From Liquorilactobacillus nagelii DSM 13675 (lineage in GTDB: Bacteria; Bacillota; Bacilli; Lactobacillales; Lactobacillaceae): DNA of 64,000 bases. The position numbers and the translations under genes are program-made. The stretch is taken from positions 620,001 to 684,000 of the forward strand of contig NZ_CP049304.1 in NCBI RefSeq assembly GCF_019444005.1, in the 5' to 3' direction. The notes below the pieces were generated by a model. That model was given only the letters and a program-made list of their open reading frames with translations. It ran no database searches and was not told where the DNA came from. This document shows, one piece after another, positions 28,859 to 38,153 of the stretch; position 1 is the stretch's first letter; each line of letters starts with the position of its first letter.

Positions 28859-29635
28859 ATGATACCAAAAATAATACATTATTGCTGGTTTGGTTCTAAA
28901 GAATTACCCATTGAATATCAGCAATATTTAAAAGGTTGGCAGGAAAAATGCCCTGATTACAAAATCATTCGCTGGGATGAAACTAATTATGATGTGCAGC
29001 AGAATCATTATATGGCACAAGCTGCAGCTAAAGGAAAATGGGGATTTGTTTCTGACTATTTAAGCTTTGATGTTGTCTATCGTTTTGGTGGAATTTATTT
29101 AGATACAGATGTTGAGTTGGTAAAAAATTTTGATGATATTTTAACTTATCAAGCGTTTATGGGTTTTGAAGAAAATGAGCAGGGATATTCAGTTGCTCCA
29201 GGACTGGGATTTGGAGCACAAAAGCATGATCCGACTATTTTAAAGCTACGTCAAATGTATGATGGTGTTGATTTTATAACTCCTGAGGGGAAACTTAATA
29301 CTTTAACAATCCCGGCCTATACGACTAATTTCTTGTTAAAACAAGGCTTGCAGCCTAATAACCAACTTCAAACGGTAGCTGGGGTTAGAATCTTTCCGAC
29401 TGATTATTTTGCGCCAATGGATTTTTTAACTGGAGAGATTAAATTAACGGCTAATTCACACAGCATTCACCATTATAGTGCTACGTGGCAAGATCCAGTT
29501 AACTTACGACATATTAAAATTATTCGTCAGGTTAATCGGCGGTTTGGCAAAAAATGGGGGATGCGAATTAACTGGATTTTACGTGCAAATTGGGCGGTTG
29601 TTCGCCGTATACGGGCAGTTTTTAATCAAAATTAA
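28859..29635 (+). CDS. Glycosyltransferase family 32 (capsular polysaccharide type)
   Basis: 258 residues. The start ATG 28859 gives the family N-terminus MIPKIIHYCWFG and follows GGAG at 28849-28852; the ATG at 28847 overlaps that site. The DXD metal-nucleotide motif is DTD at residues 82-84, preceded by VSDYLSFDVVYRFGGIYL, the GT32 signature. Such enzymes transfer galactose or mannose residues during polysaccharide synthesis. It begins 15 bases after the previous glycosyltransferase. Confidence 0.85.
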   Translation: MIPKIIHYCWFGSKELPIEYQQYLKGWQEKCPDYKIIRWDETNYDVQQNHYMAQAAAKGKWGFVSDYLSFDVVYRFGGIYLDTDVELVKNFDDILTYQAFMGFEENEQGYSVAPGLGFGAQKHDPTILKLRQMYDGVDFITPEGKLNTLTIPAYTTNFLLKQGLQPNNQLQTVAGVRIFPTDYFAPMDFLTGEIKLTANSHSIHHYSATWQDPVNLRHIKIIRQVNRRFGKKWGMRINWILRANWAVVRRIRAVFNQN

Positions 29636-29652
29636 GGAGAGGAATCGGCAGG

Positions 29653-30609
29653 ATGAAGAAAATTAGTGTGGTAATTCCAGTTTATAACGTAGCTGAATTT
29701 TTACCGACTTGTCTTGATAGCTTAGTTCATCAAACATTTCCGTCGCAAGATTATGAAGTTCTCTTAGTCGACGATGGGAGTACCGATAATTCAGCCCAAA
29801 TTTGTCAGCAGTATATTGAGCGTTATCCGCAGTTGTTGCGATTATTGACTAAAAAAAATGGTGGTTTGTCTGATGCCAGAAATTATGGCTTAGCTCGGTG
29901 TCAAGGAAATTATGTCTTGTTTATTGATTCAGATGATTATGTCGAAAAACAAATGTTGGCACGGATGTACACCTTAACTGATCAAGAAACAAAAAAAATT
30001 GTTGAGTGCAATTTTATTTGGGAGTATCCCAATCGTCAGCGGCTTGATTTGCGTAGTGGTTATCAGTCAGTGGCGGATTATCTGATAAATGGCCGCGTAG
30101 TTGCTTGGAATAAACTTTACCGGCGTGACTGGTTATTGCAAACTAAGGTTGAATTTCCTAAGGGAAAGCTTTATGAAGACCAAAACTTCTTTTTTAAAAT
30201 TATTTTATTTTTAGATAATATTAATGAAATTGCTCTCGATCAAACAGCCGAGGTTCATTATCGTCAACGCAGCGGATCAATATCTTATAATCAAGCAAGC
30301 AAAATTACCGACATCTTTTGGATTTATCAAGATCTCATCGATTACTATCAACTACATCAAGGTGACCGATATTATGCAGAAATTCAATATCGTTTTTGTC
30401 GTAACCTGTTAGGTAATGTTCTATTACGAAAAATTCGTCCCTTAAAAAATCGACAACAAAAACAAACGTTGACGACTCAAATTTGGCAGAAAATTGATGC
30501 TTGGTTTCCTGATTGGAAAGAGAATCCTTATTTAAAAAGGCCAGGAAAAGTAAATTCTTATCTGCGATTGGTTAAACCATTTTGGACTAAATTGTTGGTT
30601 ACTATTTAA
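29653..30609 (+). CDS. Glycosyltransferase family 2
   Basis: 318 residues. GT-A domain: SVVIPVYNVAEFLPTCLDSL at the N-terminus, VDDGSTDN near residue 41, GGLSDARNYGL near 75 and the metal-binding DSDDY near 97; the C-terminal third is basic and may be membrane associated, though no clear membrane segment is seen. ATG 29653 follows AAGGAGAGG. It closes the three-gene glycosyltransferase group; sugar and acceptor are unknown. Confidence 0.87.
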   Translation: MKKISVVIPVYNVAEFLPTCLDSLVHQTFPSQDYEVLLVDDGSTDNSAQICQQYIERYPQLLRLLTKKNGGLSDARNYGLARCQGNYVLFIDSDDYVEKQMLARMYTLTDQETKKIVECNFIWEYPNRQRLDLRSGYQSVADYLINGRVVAWNKLYRRDWLLQTKVEFPKGKLYEDQNFFFKIILFLDNINEIALDQTAEVHYRQRSGSISYNQASKITDIFWIYQDLIDYYQLHQGDRYYAEIQYRFCRNLLGNVLLRKIRPLKNRQQKQTLTTQIWQKIDAWFPDWKENPYLKRPGKVNSYLRLVKPFWTKLLVTI

Positions 30610-30685
30610 AAATATGGTATTCAAATCTAAGGATAAATGGCAAAAAATTTTCAACTTATAATACATAATCCGAGGAGGGATTGAA

Positions 30686-31591
30686 ATGTTGATCGGTTCA
30701 CATGTTAGTATGAAAAGCCCAGAAATGCTTTTGGGTGCTGCTAAAGAGGCGGCTGGTTATCAGGCTAATACTTTTATGATTTATACTGGAGCACCACAGA
30801 ACACGCGCCGTCGCCCAACAAGTGAAATGCAGATTGCTGCAGGTAAAAATTTCATGGAGGAACATCAAATTACCCAGTTGGTAGTGCATGCTCCGTATAT
30901 TATTAATTTGGGCAATACCAAAAAGCCGCAAAATTTTGCTTTTGCCGTTGACTTTTTGCAAGCCGAGATTCAACGCGCCGAAGCTTTAGGAGCTAAACAG
31001 TTAACTTTTCATCCAGGTGCACATGTTGGAGCGGGAGCTGAAGCAGGAATTGCTAATATTATTCGGGGCTTAAATGAAGTGATTTCGCCTAGACAAAAAT
31101 TGCAGATCGCCATTGAAACGATGGCTGGCAAAGGAACTGAGGTCGGTCGCACTTTTGAGGAATTAGCTCAAATTATTGCTGGAGTGACCTATAATGAAAA
31201 GTTATCAGTAACTTTTGATACTTGTCACACAAATGATGCGGGTTATGATGTTAAAAATGATTTTGATGGGGTCTTGAATGAATTCGATCATGTGATTGGT
31301 TTATCACGGCTGCAAGTTTTGCATTTAAATGATTCTAAGAATCCTTGTGGCAGTCATAAGGATCGCCATGAAAATCTTGGCTTTGGAACAATTGGATTTG
31401 CGGCCTTAAATCAAATTGCTCATCACCCAAGCTTAAAAGAAGTTCCCAAAATTATGGAAACTCCTTATGTGGGTAACGATAAGAAAAATCAATTTCCGCC
31501 GTATGCATATGAAATTAAAATGTTGCAGGAACAAAAATTTAATCCAGCTTTAAAAGAACAAGTTGTTGAAAACGCTGGAAAATTGGTTTAA
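30686..31591 (+). CDS. nfo: Endonuclease IV
   Basis: 301 residues. Nfo is a zinc-dependent AP endonuclease of base-excision repair. Family signatures: GSHVSM at the N-terminus, HPGAHVGAG (about 111), [11 protein letters not shown] (about 149), [10 protein letters not shown] (about 180) and [15 protein letters not shown] (about 228-242), which hold the three-zinc ligands. ATG 30686 follows GAGGAGGG. Its stop overlaps the convergent PpsR gene by four bases, and no terminator separates the two. Confidence 0.96.
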   Translation: MLIGSHVSMKSPEMLLGAAKEAAGYQANTFMIYTGAPQNTRRRPTSEMQIAAGKNFMEEHQITQLVVHAPYIINLGNTKKPQNFAFAVDFLQAEIQRAEALGAKQLTFHPGAHVGAGAEAGIANIIRGLNEVISPRQKLQIAIETMAGKGTEVGRTFEELAQIIAGVTYNEKLSVTFDTCHTNDAGYDVKNDFDGVLNEFDHVIGLSRLQVLHLNDSKNPCGSHKDRHENLGFGTIGFAALNQIAHHPSLKEVPKIMETPYVGNDKKNQFPPYAYEIKMLQEQKFNPALKEQVVENAGKLV

Positions 31592-32403
31592 CTATGGTCT
31601 TCTAGTTGTTCAATAATAATTGTCGCGGTTTCTTCAATTGATTTGTTTGCGACATTAATCACGGTACAACCGAGTTTTTGATATAAATCCTGGGCATATG
31701 CCAATTCGGCCTCAATATTGTCTAAACTCGAATAATTAGTGTCTGGATTTAAGCCATAAGTAATCATTCGTTCTCGGCGGATGCTATTGAGGACTTGTGG
31801 ATCATTGGTCAAACCAAAAATTTTTTTCTTGGGAACTTGCCAAATTTCTTTAGGCAATTGTGCTTGCGGAACAAGCGGCAAGTTAGCAACGCGATAATTT
31901 TTGTTGGCCATGTACAATGAAAGTGGTGTCTTGGAGGTTCGCGAAATTCCAAGTAAAACGACATCAGCTTTTAAAAAACCAGCTGGATCCTTGCCGTCAT
32001 CATAAGTCACTGCGAATTCAAGCGCATCAATTCGTTTGAAATAAGTTTGATTTAATTTATGATTGCGTCCCGGTTGTCCTAACGGCTGATCACCGCTTTT
32101 TTCTTGCATGGCATGAATTAAATTGGACATACCATCGAGAATTGTTAAATCGTGTTTTTCTCCGAATTCATTAACATAGGCGGAAAAATTTGGATTAACA
32201 AAAGTATGCACAATCAAAGCGTTATCATTTTTGGCTTGATCTAAAACCTGTTGAAGTTTTTCTTTTGTCCGCGTCAGTGGAAAGCGTCGATAGTTGAATT
32301 TTACTTTGGGAAATTGGACAGCTGCTGCAGTTGCTAAGCTGTAGCCGGTTTCACCAAGAGAGTCAGAGATAATATAAACATTCATTGTAATTGTTGCTGA
32401 CAT
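31588..32403 (-). CDS. yqfL: Pyruvate,phosphate dikinase regulatory protein (bifunctional kinase/phosphorylase, DUF299)
   Basis: 271 residues. PPDK/PEP-synthase regulatory proteins phosphorylate and dephosphorylate a Thr of the target dikinase with ADP and inorganic phosphate. The start shows [11 protein letters not shown], and the P-loop-like nucleotide site [15 protein letters not shown] is at about residues 153-167. The start at 32403 follows GAAGGGA on the minus strand; an internal ATG six codons later is possible. No dikinase gene is in the window, so the target is not seen here. Confidence 0.88.
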   Translation of the reverse strand: MSATITMNVYIISDSLGETGYSLATAAAVQFPKVKFNYRRFPLTRTKEKLQQVLDQAKNDNALIVHTFVNPNFSAYVNEFGEKHDLTILDGMSNLIHAMQEKSGDQPLGQPGRNHKLNQTYFKRIDALEFAVTYDDGKDPAGFLKADVVLLGISRTSKTPLSLYMANKNYRVANLPLVPQAQLPKEIWQVPKKKIFGLTNDPQVLNSIRRERMITYGLNPDTNYSSLDNIEAELAYAQDLYQKLGCTVINVANKSIEETATIIIEQLEDHS

Positions 32404-32474
32404 TTGATCAGTCCCTTCACTTGTTAAATTAATTATAAAAAAATAACTAATTTAGAGCAAGGATAATTATTTTA

Positions 32475-32503
32475 TTGACGGTCTTGGTTACTTTAGGTAT
32501 AAT
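32475..32503 (+). promoter_or_regulatory. Promoter of rpsU-yqeY
   Basis: TTGACG at 32475-32480, 17-base spacer, consensus TATAAT at 32498-32503. One of the strongest promoters in the window, as expected for a ribosomal protein gene. Confidence 0.85.
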
Positions 32504-32581
32504 GGTTAAGAACTGTTAAAAGTTTGTGTGTTTATGCAGAATATGACGGTTACATTTAAGCTCGGAGGGAGGGAAACAAAA

Positions 32582-32767
32582 ATGTCAAAGACAATCGTTC
32601 GTAAAAACGAATCCCTTGATGACGCTCTTCGTCGCTTCAAACGTTCCGTTTCAAAAACAGGTACTTTACAAGAATACCGTAAACGTGAGTTTTATGAGAA
32701 ACCTAGCGTGAAACGCAAGAAAAAGTCTGAAGCAGCGCGTAAAAGAAAAAACAAACGTCGTTTCTAA
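32582..32767 (+). CDS. rpsU: 30S ribosomal protein S21
   Basis: 61 residues, very basic, with the S21 pattern [20 protein letters not shown] and a C-terminal [17 protein letters not shown]. The frame continues upstream to 32528, but ATG 32582 has GGAGGGAGG just before it and gives the exact family start. yqeY follows 22 bases later, the usual Firmicute pair. Confidence 0.96.
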   Translation: MSKTIVRKNESLDDALRRFKRSVSKTGTLQEYRKREFYEKPSVKRKKKSEAARKRKNKRRF

Positions 32768-32789
32768 TTCCTAAGGAGGGATAGATCTG

Positions 32790-33233
32790 ATGAGCCTGCT
32801 AGATTCCTTGAATAGTGATTTAAAGACTGCCTTAAAAGCTCATGATAAAACAACGCTCAGCACGGTAAGAATGTTGAAAGCGGCTGTAATGAATGAAAAA
32901 ATTAAGGCTGGTCATGATTTAGATCATTCAGAAGAGATTGCGGTATTGTCACGAGAGCTGAAACAGCGAAAAGATTCAGCTAAAGAATTTGCAGATGCTG
33001 GTCGACAAGACTTAGTACCAGCAATTGAAGCAGAAATTAAGATTGTTGAACGGTATTTACCACAACAATTAAACCAAGATCAGGTAAAAGAAATTGTTGC
33101 GACAACTATCCAAGAGATAGGTGCAACTTCTAAAGCCGATTTTGGTAAAGTAATGAAAGCAGTTATGCCGAAGCTGAAAGGTCAAGCAGATGGCAAAACA
33201 GTGAATACGATAGTAAAATCTTTGTTATCATAG
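32790..33233 (+). CDS. yqeY: GatB/YqeY domain protein
   Basis: 147 residues, all alpha-helical. It shows the YqeY signatures VRMLKAAVMNEKI (about 26), DSAKEFADAGRQDL (about 68) and YLPQQL (about 90). The domain is related to the tRNA-binding tail of GatB, but the cellular role of the free-standing protein is not established. ATG 32790 follows AAGGAGGG. Ends at a terminator at 33256. Confidence 0.93.
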   Translation: MSLLDSLNSDLKTALKAHDKTTLSTVRMLKAAVMNEKIKAGHDLDHSEEIAVLSRELKQRKDSAKEFADAGRQDLVPAIEAEIKIVERYLPQQLNQDQVKEIVATTIQEIGATSKADFGKVMKAVMPKLKGQADGKTVNTIVKSLLS

Positions 33234-33255
33234 ATGACGGTATGGCAGTTTGGAG

Positions 33256-33288
33256 AAAATAAGTTGCAAGTTGCAGCTTATTTTTTTT
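33256..33288 (+). terminator. Terminator of rpsU-yqeY
   Basis: Long hairpin AAAATAAGTTGCA (33256-33268) with TGCAGCTTATTTT (33272-33284), one T-G pair, small loop, and eight T. Confidence 0.85.
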
Positions 33289-33332
33289 GCCTTGACTGAG
33301 AAATGAAACTGATAAATCTAGTTTAGCAAGCT

Positions 33333-33360
33333 TTTACAATATTAGCTTTTATGCTATGAT
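33333..33360 (+). promoter_or_regulatory. Promoter of the phoH-ybeY-dgkA-era-recO unit
   Basis: TTTACA at 33333-33338, 16-base spacer, TATGAT at 33355-33360 with an extended TG at 33352-33353. An isolated TTGACT at 33292 has no -10 at proper spacing. Confidence 0.6.
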
Positions 33361-33370
33361 TTAAGCATAA
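33349..33370. repeat. Inverted repeat centred on the phoH -10 box
   Basis: TTATGCT (33349-33355) and AGCATAA (33364-33370) form a 7-base perfect inverted repeat with an 8-base spacer that contains most of the -10 element. It could be a repressor operator or chance; no known operator consensus is recognised. Confidence 0.4.
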
Positions 33371-33395
33371 TATACAGGGTTAAGGAGTTGCACTT

Positions 33396-34376
33396 TTGAC
33401 AGATGAACAGATTGTAGAAAAAACATTTCAAATTACAGCGCAGCAAGATGCGGTTTCCTTATTGGGTGTTAATGATCAACATGTTCACTTGCTGGAAACA
33501 GCTGAGAATGTAAAAATTCGTCCGTTTGGCGATACAATTAGAATCAGTGGTGTTACAACGGCGGTTGATCAGGTTAGCAAGATTTTACGTGAACTTTCCA
33601 GATTGCTTCAAGAAGGAATCGTGATTGATAGCTCAGATGTAATCTCAGCAATTAAGATGGCTGATAAGGGAACATTAAAATATTTCCATGATTTATATAC
33701 AGAAGTTTTAATTAAAGATCAAAAGAAACGTTCAATTCGGGTAAAAACCAGTGGTCAGCGACAATATGTGGCAGCAATTCGGAAAAATGATCTGGTTTTT
33801 GGAATTGGACCAGCAGGAACTGGCAAAACTTTTTTGGCAGTTGTTATGGCAGTTGCAGCACTAAAAAAGAATCAGGTGGAAAAAATAATCTTGACCCGGC
33901 CAGCGGTTGAAGCTGGGGAATCATTGGGCTTTTTACCGGGAGACTTGAAAGAAAAAGTTGATCCTTATTTGCGACCGGTTTATGATGCACTATATGCAAT
34001 TATGGGCAAGGATCATACTGAACGCTTATTAGAACGTGGTACGATTGAAATTGCACCATTGGCCTATATGCGTGGACGAACGCTGGAAAATGCTTTTGTA
34101 ATTTTAGATGAGGCTCAAAATACTACACGCGCTCAGATGAAAATGTTTTTGACGCGGTTGGGGTTTGGTTCAAAAATGGTTGTTAATGGCGATCAAACGC
34201 AAATTGATTTGCCTCATGGACATAGTCAAAGTGGATTAATGGATGCTTGGCATGTTTTACAGGGTCTGCCGCGAATCTCTTTTGTTGAGTTTGCTGCGGC
34301 TGATGTTGTGCGGCACCCAGTCGTTGCGGAAATCATTAATGCATATGCTAAGCAAGCACAGGAAGAGGAGCAGTAG
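33396..34376 (+). CDS. phoH: PhoH-family ATPase
   Basis: 326 residues. Walker A GPAGTGKT is near residue 139 and Walker B VILDEAQNTT near residue 234, with the family stretch RPAVEAGESLGFLPGD. Members are RNA-helicase-like ATPases; the precise role is not settled, but they neighbour ybeY and are thought to act in RNA/ribosome metabolism. The start TTG 33396 follows AAGGAG. ybeY begins two bases after its stop. Confidence 0.93.
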   Translation: MTDEQIVEKTFQITAQQDAVSLLGVNDQHVHLLETAENVKIRPFGDTIRISGVTTAVDQVSKILRELSRLLQEGIVIDSSDVISAIKMADKGTLKYFHDLYTEVLIKDQKKRSIRVKTSGQRQYVAAIRKNDLVFGIGPAGTGKTFLAVVMAVAALKKNQVEKIILTRPAVEAGESLGFLPGDLKEKVDPYLRPVYDALYAIMGKDHTERLLERGTIEIAPLAYMRGRTLENAFVILDEAQNTTRAQMKMFLTRLGFGSKMVVNGDQTQIDLPHGHSQSGLMDAWHVLQGLPRISFVEFAAADVVRHPVVAEIINAYAKQAQEEEQ

Positions 34377-34378
34377 TT

Positions 34379-34855
34379 TTGGATTTAGAAATTTATGATG
34401 ATACAAAACAAGCAACAGCCGAATGGTTGGACTTAATCAAAAAAGTTTTGGAATTTGCTGGATCTTATTTGAAGTTACCCGAAGACACTGAAATGTCTGT
34501 CACCTTAATGGATAATGAACATATTCATCAGATTAATAAAAAATATCGCGGCGTTGATAAACCGACCGATGTAATTAGTTTTGCAATTGAAGAAAGTGGC
34601 GATGAAGACCCGATCATCATCCCTGATGCTGCTGATTTCGAGGAACCTAAGAATTTGGGAGATATCATGGTTTCGGTAGATAAGGTCAAAGAACAAGCGG
34701 CTTATTTACAGCATTCTGAAGAACGTGAATTGGGCTTCTTAGTTTTACATGGCTTTTTACATTTGAATGGTTATGATCATATGAAAGTTGAAGACGAAAA
34801 GGTGATGTTTGCCTTACAACGAAAGATTTTGGATGCCTATGGACTTAAAAGATAA
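34379..34855 (+). CDS. ybeY: rRNA maturation endoribonuclease YbeY
   Basis: 158 residues. The zinc-binding motif HGFLHLNGYDH is at about residues 123-133; RGVDKPTDVISFA is the other family signature. YbeY takes part in 16S rRNA 3'-end maturation and ribosome quality control. TTG 34379 uses a GAGGAG inside the end of phoH. Its 3' end overlaps dgkA by 17 bases. Confidence 0.94.
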   Translation: MDLEIYDDTKQATAEWLDLIKKVLEFAGSYLKLPEDTEMSVTLMDNEHIHQINKKYRGVDKPTDVISFAIEESGDEDPIIIPDAADFEEPKNLGDIMVSVDKVKEQAAYLQHSEERELGFLVLHGFLHLNGYDHMKVEDEKVMFALQRKILDAYGLKR

Positions 34856-35246
34856 AAAGCAGTTGCAGAATTGCTGGAAAAACCATAACTTTAAAGAATC
34901 ATTACGACATGCATTAGCCGGTTTGGCTTGTGTTTGGCATGAAGAACGTAACTTTCGCTTTGATGTTTTTGCAGCCACGGCTGTCATTATTTTGGGAGTT
35001 TTATTACACTTACAATTGTTGGAATGGTTGTGGCTTGGCTGGGCAATTATGAGTGTGTTGGTTAGTGAATTATGGAACACAGTACTGGAAAATGTGGTTG
35101 ATTTAGTGACACAATTTCATCGCCATCCACTAGCAAAAAAAGCTAAGGATATGGCTTCAGCGGCTGTTTTACTGAATGCTGTTTTTGCAGCAATCATTGG
35201 TTTAAGTGTTTTAGGATTTAGATTATGGCAATTACTGGCGAAATAG
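34839..35246 (+). CDS. dgkA: Undecaprenol/diacylglycerol kinase
   Basis: 135 residues, integral membrane kinase with three hydrophobic segments (about 45-62, 65-85 and 110-130). The active-site pattern [12 protein letters not shown] matches the family E-x-x-N-T-x-x-E-x-x-V-D. In Gram-positives this enzyme mainly phosphorylates undecaprenol, feeding cell-wall lipid carrier recycling. The start is uncertain: ATG 34839 and ATG 34833 are both possible, both overlapping ybeY. era follows 10 bases later. Confidence 0.9.
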   Translation: MDLKDKKQLQNCWKNHNFKESLRHALAGLACVWHEERNFRFDVFAATAVIILGVLLHLQLLEWLWLGWAIMSVLVSELWNTVLENVVDLVTQFHRHPLAKKAKDMASAAVLLNAVFAAIIGLSVLGFRLWQLLAK

Positions 35247-35256
35247 AGGAGAAAAA

Positions 35257-36162
35257 ATGGATTTAAAGAAACATTCTGGATTTGTAGCAATTATCGGCCG
35301 GCCAAATGTCGGCAAGTCAACTTTCTTAAATCGGATTGTTGGTCAAAAAGTGGCAATTATGAGTGATAAATCCCAAACCACTCGTAATAAAATTCAAGGG
35401 ATTTATACGACAAATGAAAGTCAAGTTATCTTTATTGATACTCCAGGAATCCATAAACCGCAAAGCCGTTTGGGAGACTATATGGTGCAATCAGCACTAT
35501 CAACACTTAACGAAGTAGATGCAGTTTTGTTTATGGTTAATGCTACCCAAAAGCGTGGTCGTGGGGATGATTTTATAATTGAACGGTTAAAGCAGGTAAA
35601 AAAACCGATTTACTTAGTGGTTAACAAAATCGATCAAATTCATCCAGATGATTTGTTGCCATTTGTAGCTGATTTTCAGCATGCTTTAAATTTTCAGGAA
35701 GTTTATCCGATTTCAGCACTAGAAGGGATTAATTGTGAAGAACTTTTAACGGCCGTGGTTGATCAATTGCCAGCTGGTCCACAGTATTATCCTGAAGATC
35801 AAGTTACAGACCATCCAGAGCGCTTTATCGTTGGCGAGTTAGTTCGGGAACAGGTTTTAGCCATGACGCGACAAGAAGTACCCCATTCAGTGGCAGTGGT
35901 CGTTGAGCGAATTAATCGTCAAGATGAACAAAAAATTTTGGTTCAAGCATCAATTATTGTTGAGCGGTCGTCACAAAAGGGAATTTTGATTGGACACGGC
36001 GGTCTGATGTTAAAGCGAATTGGCACGCAAGCACGCAAGCAGATTGAGTTATTATTGGGCGATCGGGTTTATTTGGAACTATGGGTTAAAGTACAAAAAA
36101 ATTGGCGTGACAAAAAAGTTGATCTGCAAGCTTTAGGCTATCAGCCGGAAGATAACGAATAG
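35257..36162 (+). CDS. era: GTPase Era
   Basis: 301 residues. G1 GRPNVGKST (about 13), G3 DTPGIHKP (about 62), G4 NKID (about 124), followed by a C-terminal KH domain (about 200-290; [15 protein letters not shown]). Era binds 16S rRNA near its 3' end and assists 30S assembly. ATG 35257 follows GAGGAG. Part of the phoH-ybeY-dgkA-era-recO chain. Confidence 0.97.
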   Translation: MDLKKHSGFVAIIGRPNVGKSTFLNRIVGQKVAIMSDKSQTTRNKIQGIYTTNESQVIFIDTPGIHKPQSRLGDYMVQSALSTLNEVDAVLFMVNATQKRGRGDDFIIERLKQVKKPIYLVVNKIDQIHPDDLLPFVADFQHALNFQEVYPISALEGINCEELLTAVVDQLPAGPQYYPEDQVTDHPERFIVGELVREQVLAMTRQEVPHSVAVVVERINRQDEQKILVQASIIVERSSQKGILIGHGGLMLKRIGTQARKQIELLLGDRVYLELWVKVQKNWRDKKVDLQALGYQPEDNE

Positions 36163-36197
36163 ATTGCTAGTCTTGGAAACAAAGGCAAGGTGAGATT

Positions 36198-36959
36198 ATG
36201 AGTCAGGCTCAACCAGCTGAGTTTGCCGGCATTGTTTTTTTTCGCCGGAATTATCGTGAAAGGGATTTGTTAGTTAAAATTTTAACGGATCGTTTTGGCT
36301 TTAAGATGTTCTTTATTCGTGGCGCACGCAAGCGAGGATTTCGTTTAAATGCTGCGATTTTACCTTTTGTTCAAGCTGAATATGTTGGCTCAGTCAGCGA
36401 AGATGGCTTGTCTTTTATTAATGCCGCCAAAGAAGTAACCCAGTATCGTCAAATTTTAAATAATATTGAACTGAACGCTTATGTTTCGTACATTTTTGAA
36501 TTAGCTAATGCAGCATTTGGAGAAGCCAAACCATTAGGTGGCTGGTTTAAGCAACTACAACAAGCAGTTTTACTGATTGATCAAGGAATTGACCCAGCAA
36601 TCATAACAAATATCATTGAAATCAGGTTGCTAACCTATTTTGGTGTTCAACCTAATTTACATGATTGCGTAATTTGCCACCGGACGGATGAAGTTTTTGA
36701 TTTTTCGGAAAGTTATGGTGGGTTAATATGTCGACGTCATTGGTCAGTTGATCCTCACCGATTACAGCTGGATCGTCGGACAGTTTATTTCCTGCAATTC
36801 TTTTCTCAAGTAGACTTATTTAAAATTCATTCAATCAAGGTTAGTCAAACGACTAAAAATCATTTACGACGCACATTGAATCGAATTTACGATAATCAAG
36901 TCGGTTTGAAATTGAAATCGCGGCGCTTTTTGGAAGAAATGAAAATTTGGCCAATCTAA
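36198..36959 (+). CDS. recO: DNA repair protein RecO
   Basis: 253 residues. An N-terminal OB fold (about 1-80, with FAGIVFFRRNYRERDLLVK) and an alpha-helical C-terminal half with a zinc site C-x2-C and C-x2-H (CVICHRTDEV and LICRRHW, about 158-181). RecO anneals ssDNA and loads RecA with RecR. ATG 36198 follows AAGGTGAG. It lies 35 bases after era; the next unit has its own promoter directly after its stop. Confidence 0.94.
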   Translation: MSQAQPAEFAGIVFFRRNYRERDLLVKILTDRFGFKMFFIRGARKRGFRLNAAILPFVQAEYVGSVSEDGLSFINAAKEVTQYRQILNNIELNAYVSYIFELANAAFGEAKPLGGWFKQLQQAVLLIDQGIDPAIITNIIEIRLLTYFGVQPNLHDCVICHRTDEVFDFSESYGGLICRRHWSVDPHRLQLDRRTVYFLQFFSQVDLFKIHSIKVSQTTKNHLRRTLNRIYDNQVGLKLKSRRFLEEMKIWPI

Positions 36960-36961
36960 CG

Positions 36962-36990
36962 TTGACAAATTTTGTTGAGTCGGCTATTCT
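36962..36990 (+). promoter_or_regulatory. Promoter of glyQS
   Basis: Consensus TTGACA at 36962-36967, 17-base spacer, TATTCT at 36985-36990. It starts three bases after the recO stop. Confidence 0.75.
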
Positions 36991-36997
36991 TAACATC

Positions 36998-37202
36998 GTG
37001 TAAGCCATGATGAAAAAAGGTTATGTAAAGTTATATTCAGCGAATCAGGGATCGTGTGAGCCTGAGATGATAACTACATGATTGGCGTTTTCGGAGCTGT
37101 TATTCATAATTAAGTTGCCGATATTTTATCGGAAATAGGGTGGAACCGCGGTTGAATGATCGTCCCTATGTAACCAGCAATGGGGTTGCATAGGCTTTTT
37201 TT
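36998..37202 (+). promoter_or_regulatory. Glycine T-box leader of glyQS
   Basis: Stem I includes AGTTAT/ATAACT and ATGT/ACAT helices and the distal element CAGCGAATCAGG-GTGTGAG-CCTGAG around 37048-37075. The specifier GGC (Gly) is at 37084-37086, followed by G. The T-box AGGGTGGAACCGCG is at 37137-37150. The terminator stem CCTATG-AACC (37165-37175) pairs with GGTT-CATAGG (37184-37194) before a T-run. Uncharged tRNA-Gly should allow transcription of glyQS. The leader terminator may also end recO transcripts, as no other is seen. Confidence 0.92.
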
Positions 37203-37234
37203 GTGCCCTGAGCTAAATTTTGAGGAGGAGCAAG

Positions 37235-38152
37235 ATGGAAAAAAAGTTAACTGTTCAAGAAATAATTTTAAAACTACAACAGTTCTGGTCAAAACAAGGC
37301 TGTATGTTGATGCAAGCCTATGACACAGAAAAGGGAGCGGGAACAATGAGCCCATATACTTTCTTACGCTCGGTTGGGCCAGAACCTTGGAATGCGGCGT
37401 ATGTTGAGCCATCACGTCGTCCAGCTGACGGGCGTTACGGTGAAAATCCTAATCGTTTGTTTCAACATCATCAGTTTCAAGTTATTATGAAACCATCACC
37501 GGCAAATATTCAGGATTTATATTTGGATAGTCTACGGGCATTAGGGATTGATCCCTTAGAACATGATATTCGGTTCGTTGAAGATAATTGGGAAAATCCG
37601 TCAATGGGCTGTGCCGGTGTTGGTTGGGAAGTCTGGTTAGATGGAATGGAAATCACACAATTTACTTATTTCCAACAAGTCGGTGGATTAGAAGTTCGAC
37701 CAGTAGCTTCAGAGGTTACTTATGGGCTGGAAAGATTGTCTTCTTACATCCAAGATGTTAATTCAGTTTTTGATTTGGAATGGTCAGCTGGAGTTCGGTA
37801 TGGTGATATTTTCAGTGAGCCAGAATACGAGCATTCTAAGTATGCTTTTGAAACCAGTAATCAGCAGATGTTATTTAAGTTATTTGATACCTATGAAACA
37901 GAAGCTAAAAAACAAATAGCTAACGGTTTAATTCACCCAGCTTACGATTATGTTTTGAAGTGTAGTCATACATTCAATTTACTTGATGCACGAGGAGCAG
38001 TATCGGTTACCGAACGTGCTGGCTATTTAGCCCGGATTCGTAATTTAGCAAAATCAATTGCGAAAGCTTTTGTAGCTGAGCGTAAAAAGTTGGGGTTCCC
38101 CTTGCTTAAAGACGATCAGCTGCGGGAAAAATTGTTGAAGGAGGATAAATAA
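37235..38152 (+). CDS. glyQ: Glycine--tRNA ligase alpha subunit
   Basis: 305 residues. The bacterial tetrameric glycyl-tRNA synthetase alpha subunit, carrying the amino-acid-activating class II core: [17 protein letters not shown] near residue 26 and motif 2 around [15 protein letters not shown] (about 62). ATG 37235 follows GAGGAGGAG; the frame upstream belongs to the T-box. glyS starts one base after its stop. Confidence 0.97.
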   Translation: MEKKLTVQEIILKLQQFWSKQGCMLMQAYDTEKGAGTMSPYTFLRSVGPEPWNAAYVEPSRRPADGRYGENPNRLFQHHQFQVIMKPSPANIQDLYLDSLRALGIDPLEHDIRFVEDNWENPSMGCAGVGWEVWLDGMEITQFTYFQQVGGLEVRPVASEVTYGLERLSSYIQDVNSVFDLEWSAGVRYGDIFSEPEYEHSKYAFETSNQQMLFKLFDTYETEAKKQIANGLIHPAYDYVLKCSHTFNLLDARGAVSVTERAGYLARIRNLAKSIAKAFVAERKKLGFPLLKDDQLREKLLKEDK

Positions 38153-38153
38153 G

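Noticed and set aside
32528..32581. N-terminal extension of rpsU (18 residues)
   Set aside because: S21 starts at 32582 directly after a strong GGAGGGAGG; the extension is the 5' leader.
33292..33320. TTGACT at 33292 as the phoH -35
   Set aside because: No -10-like hexamer at 16-18 bases; the element at 33333-33360 fits better.
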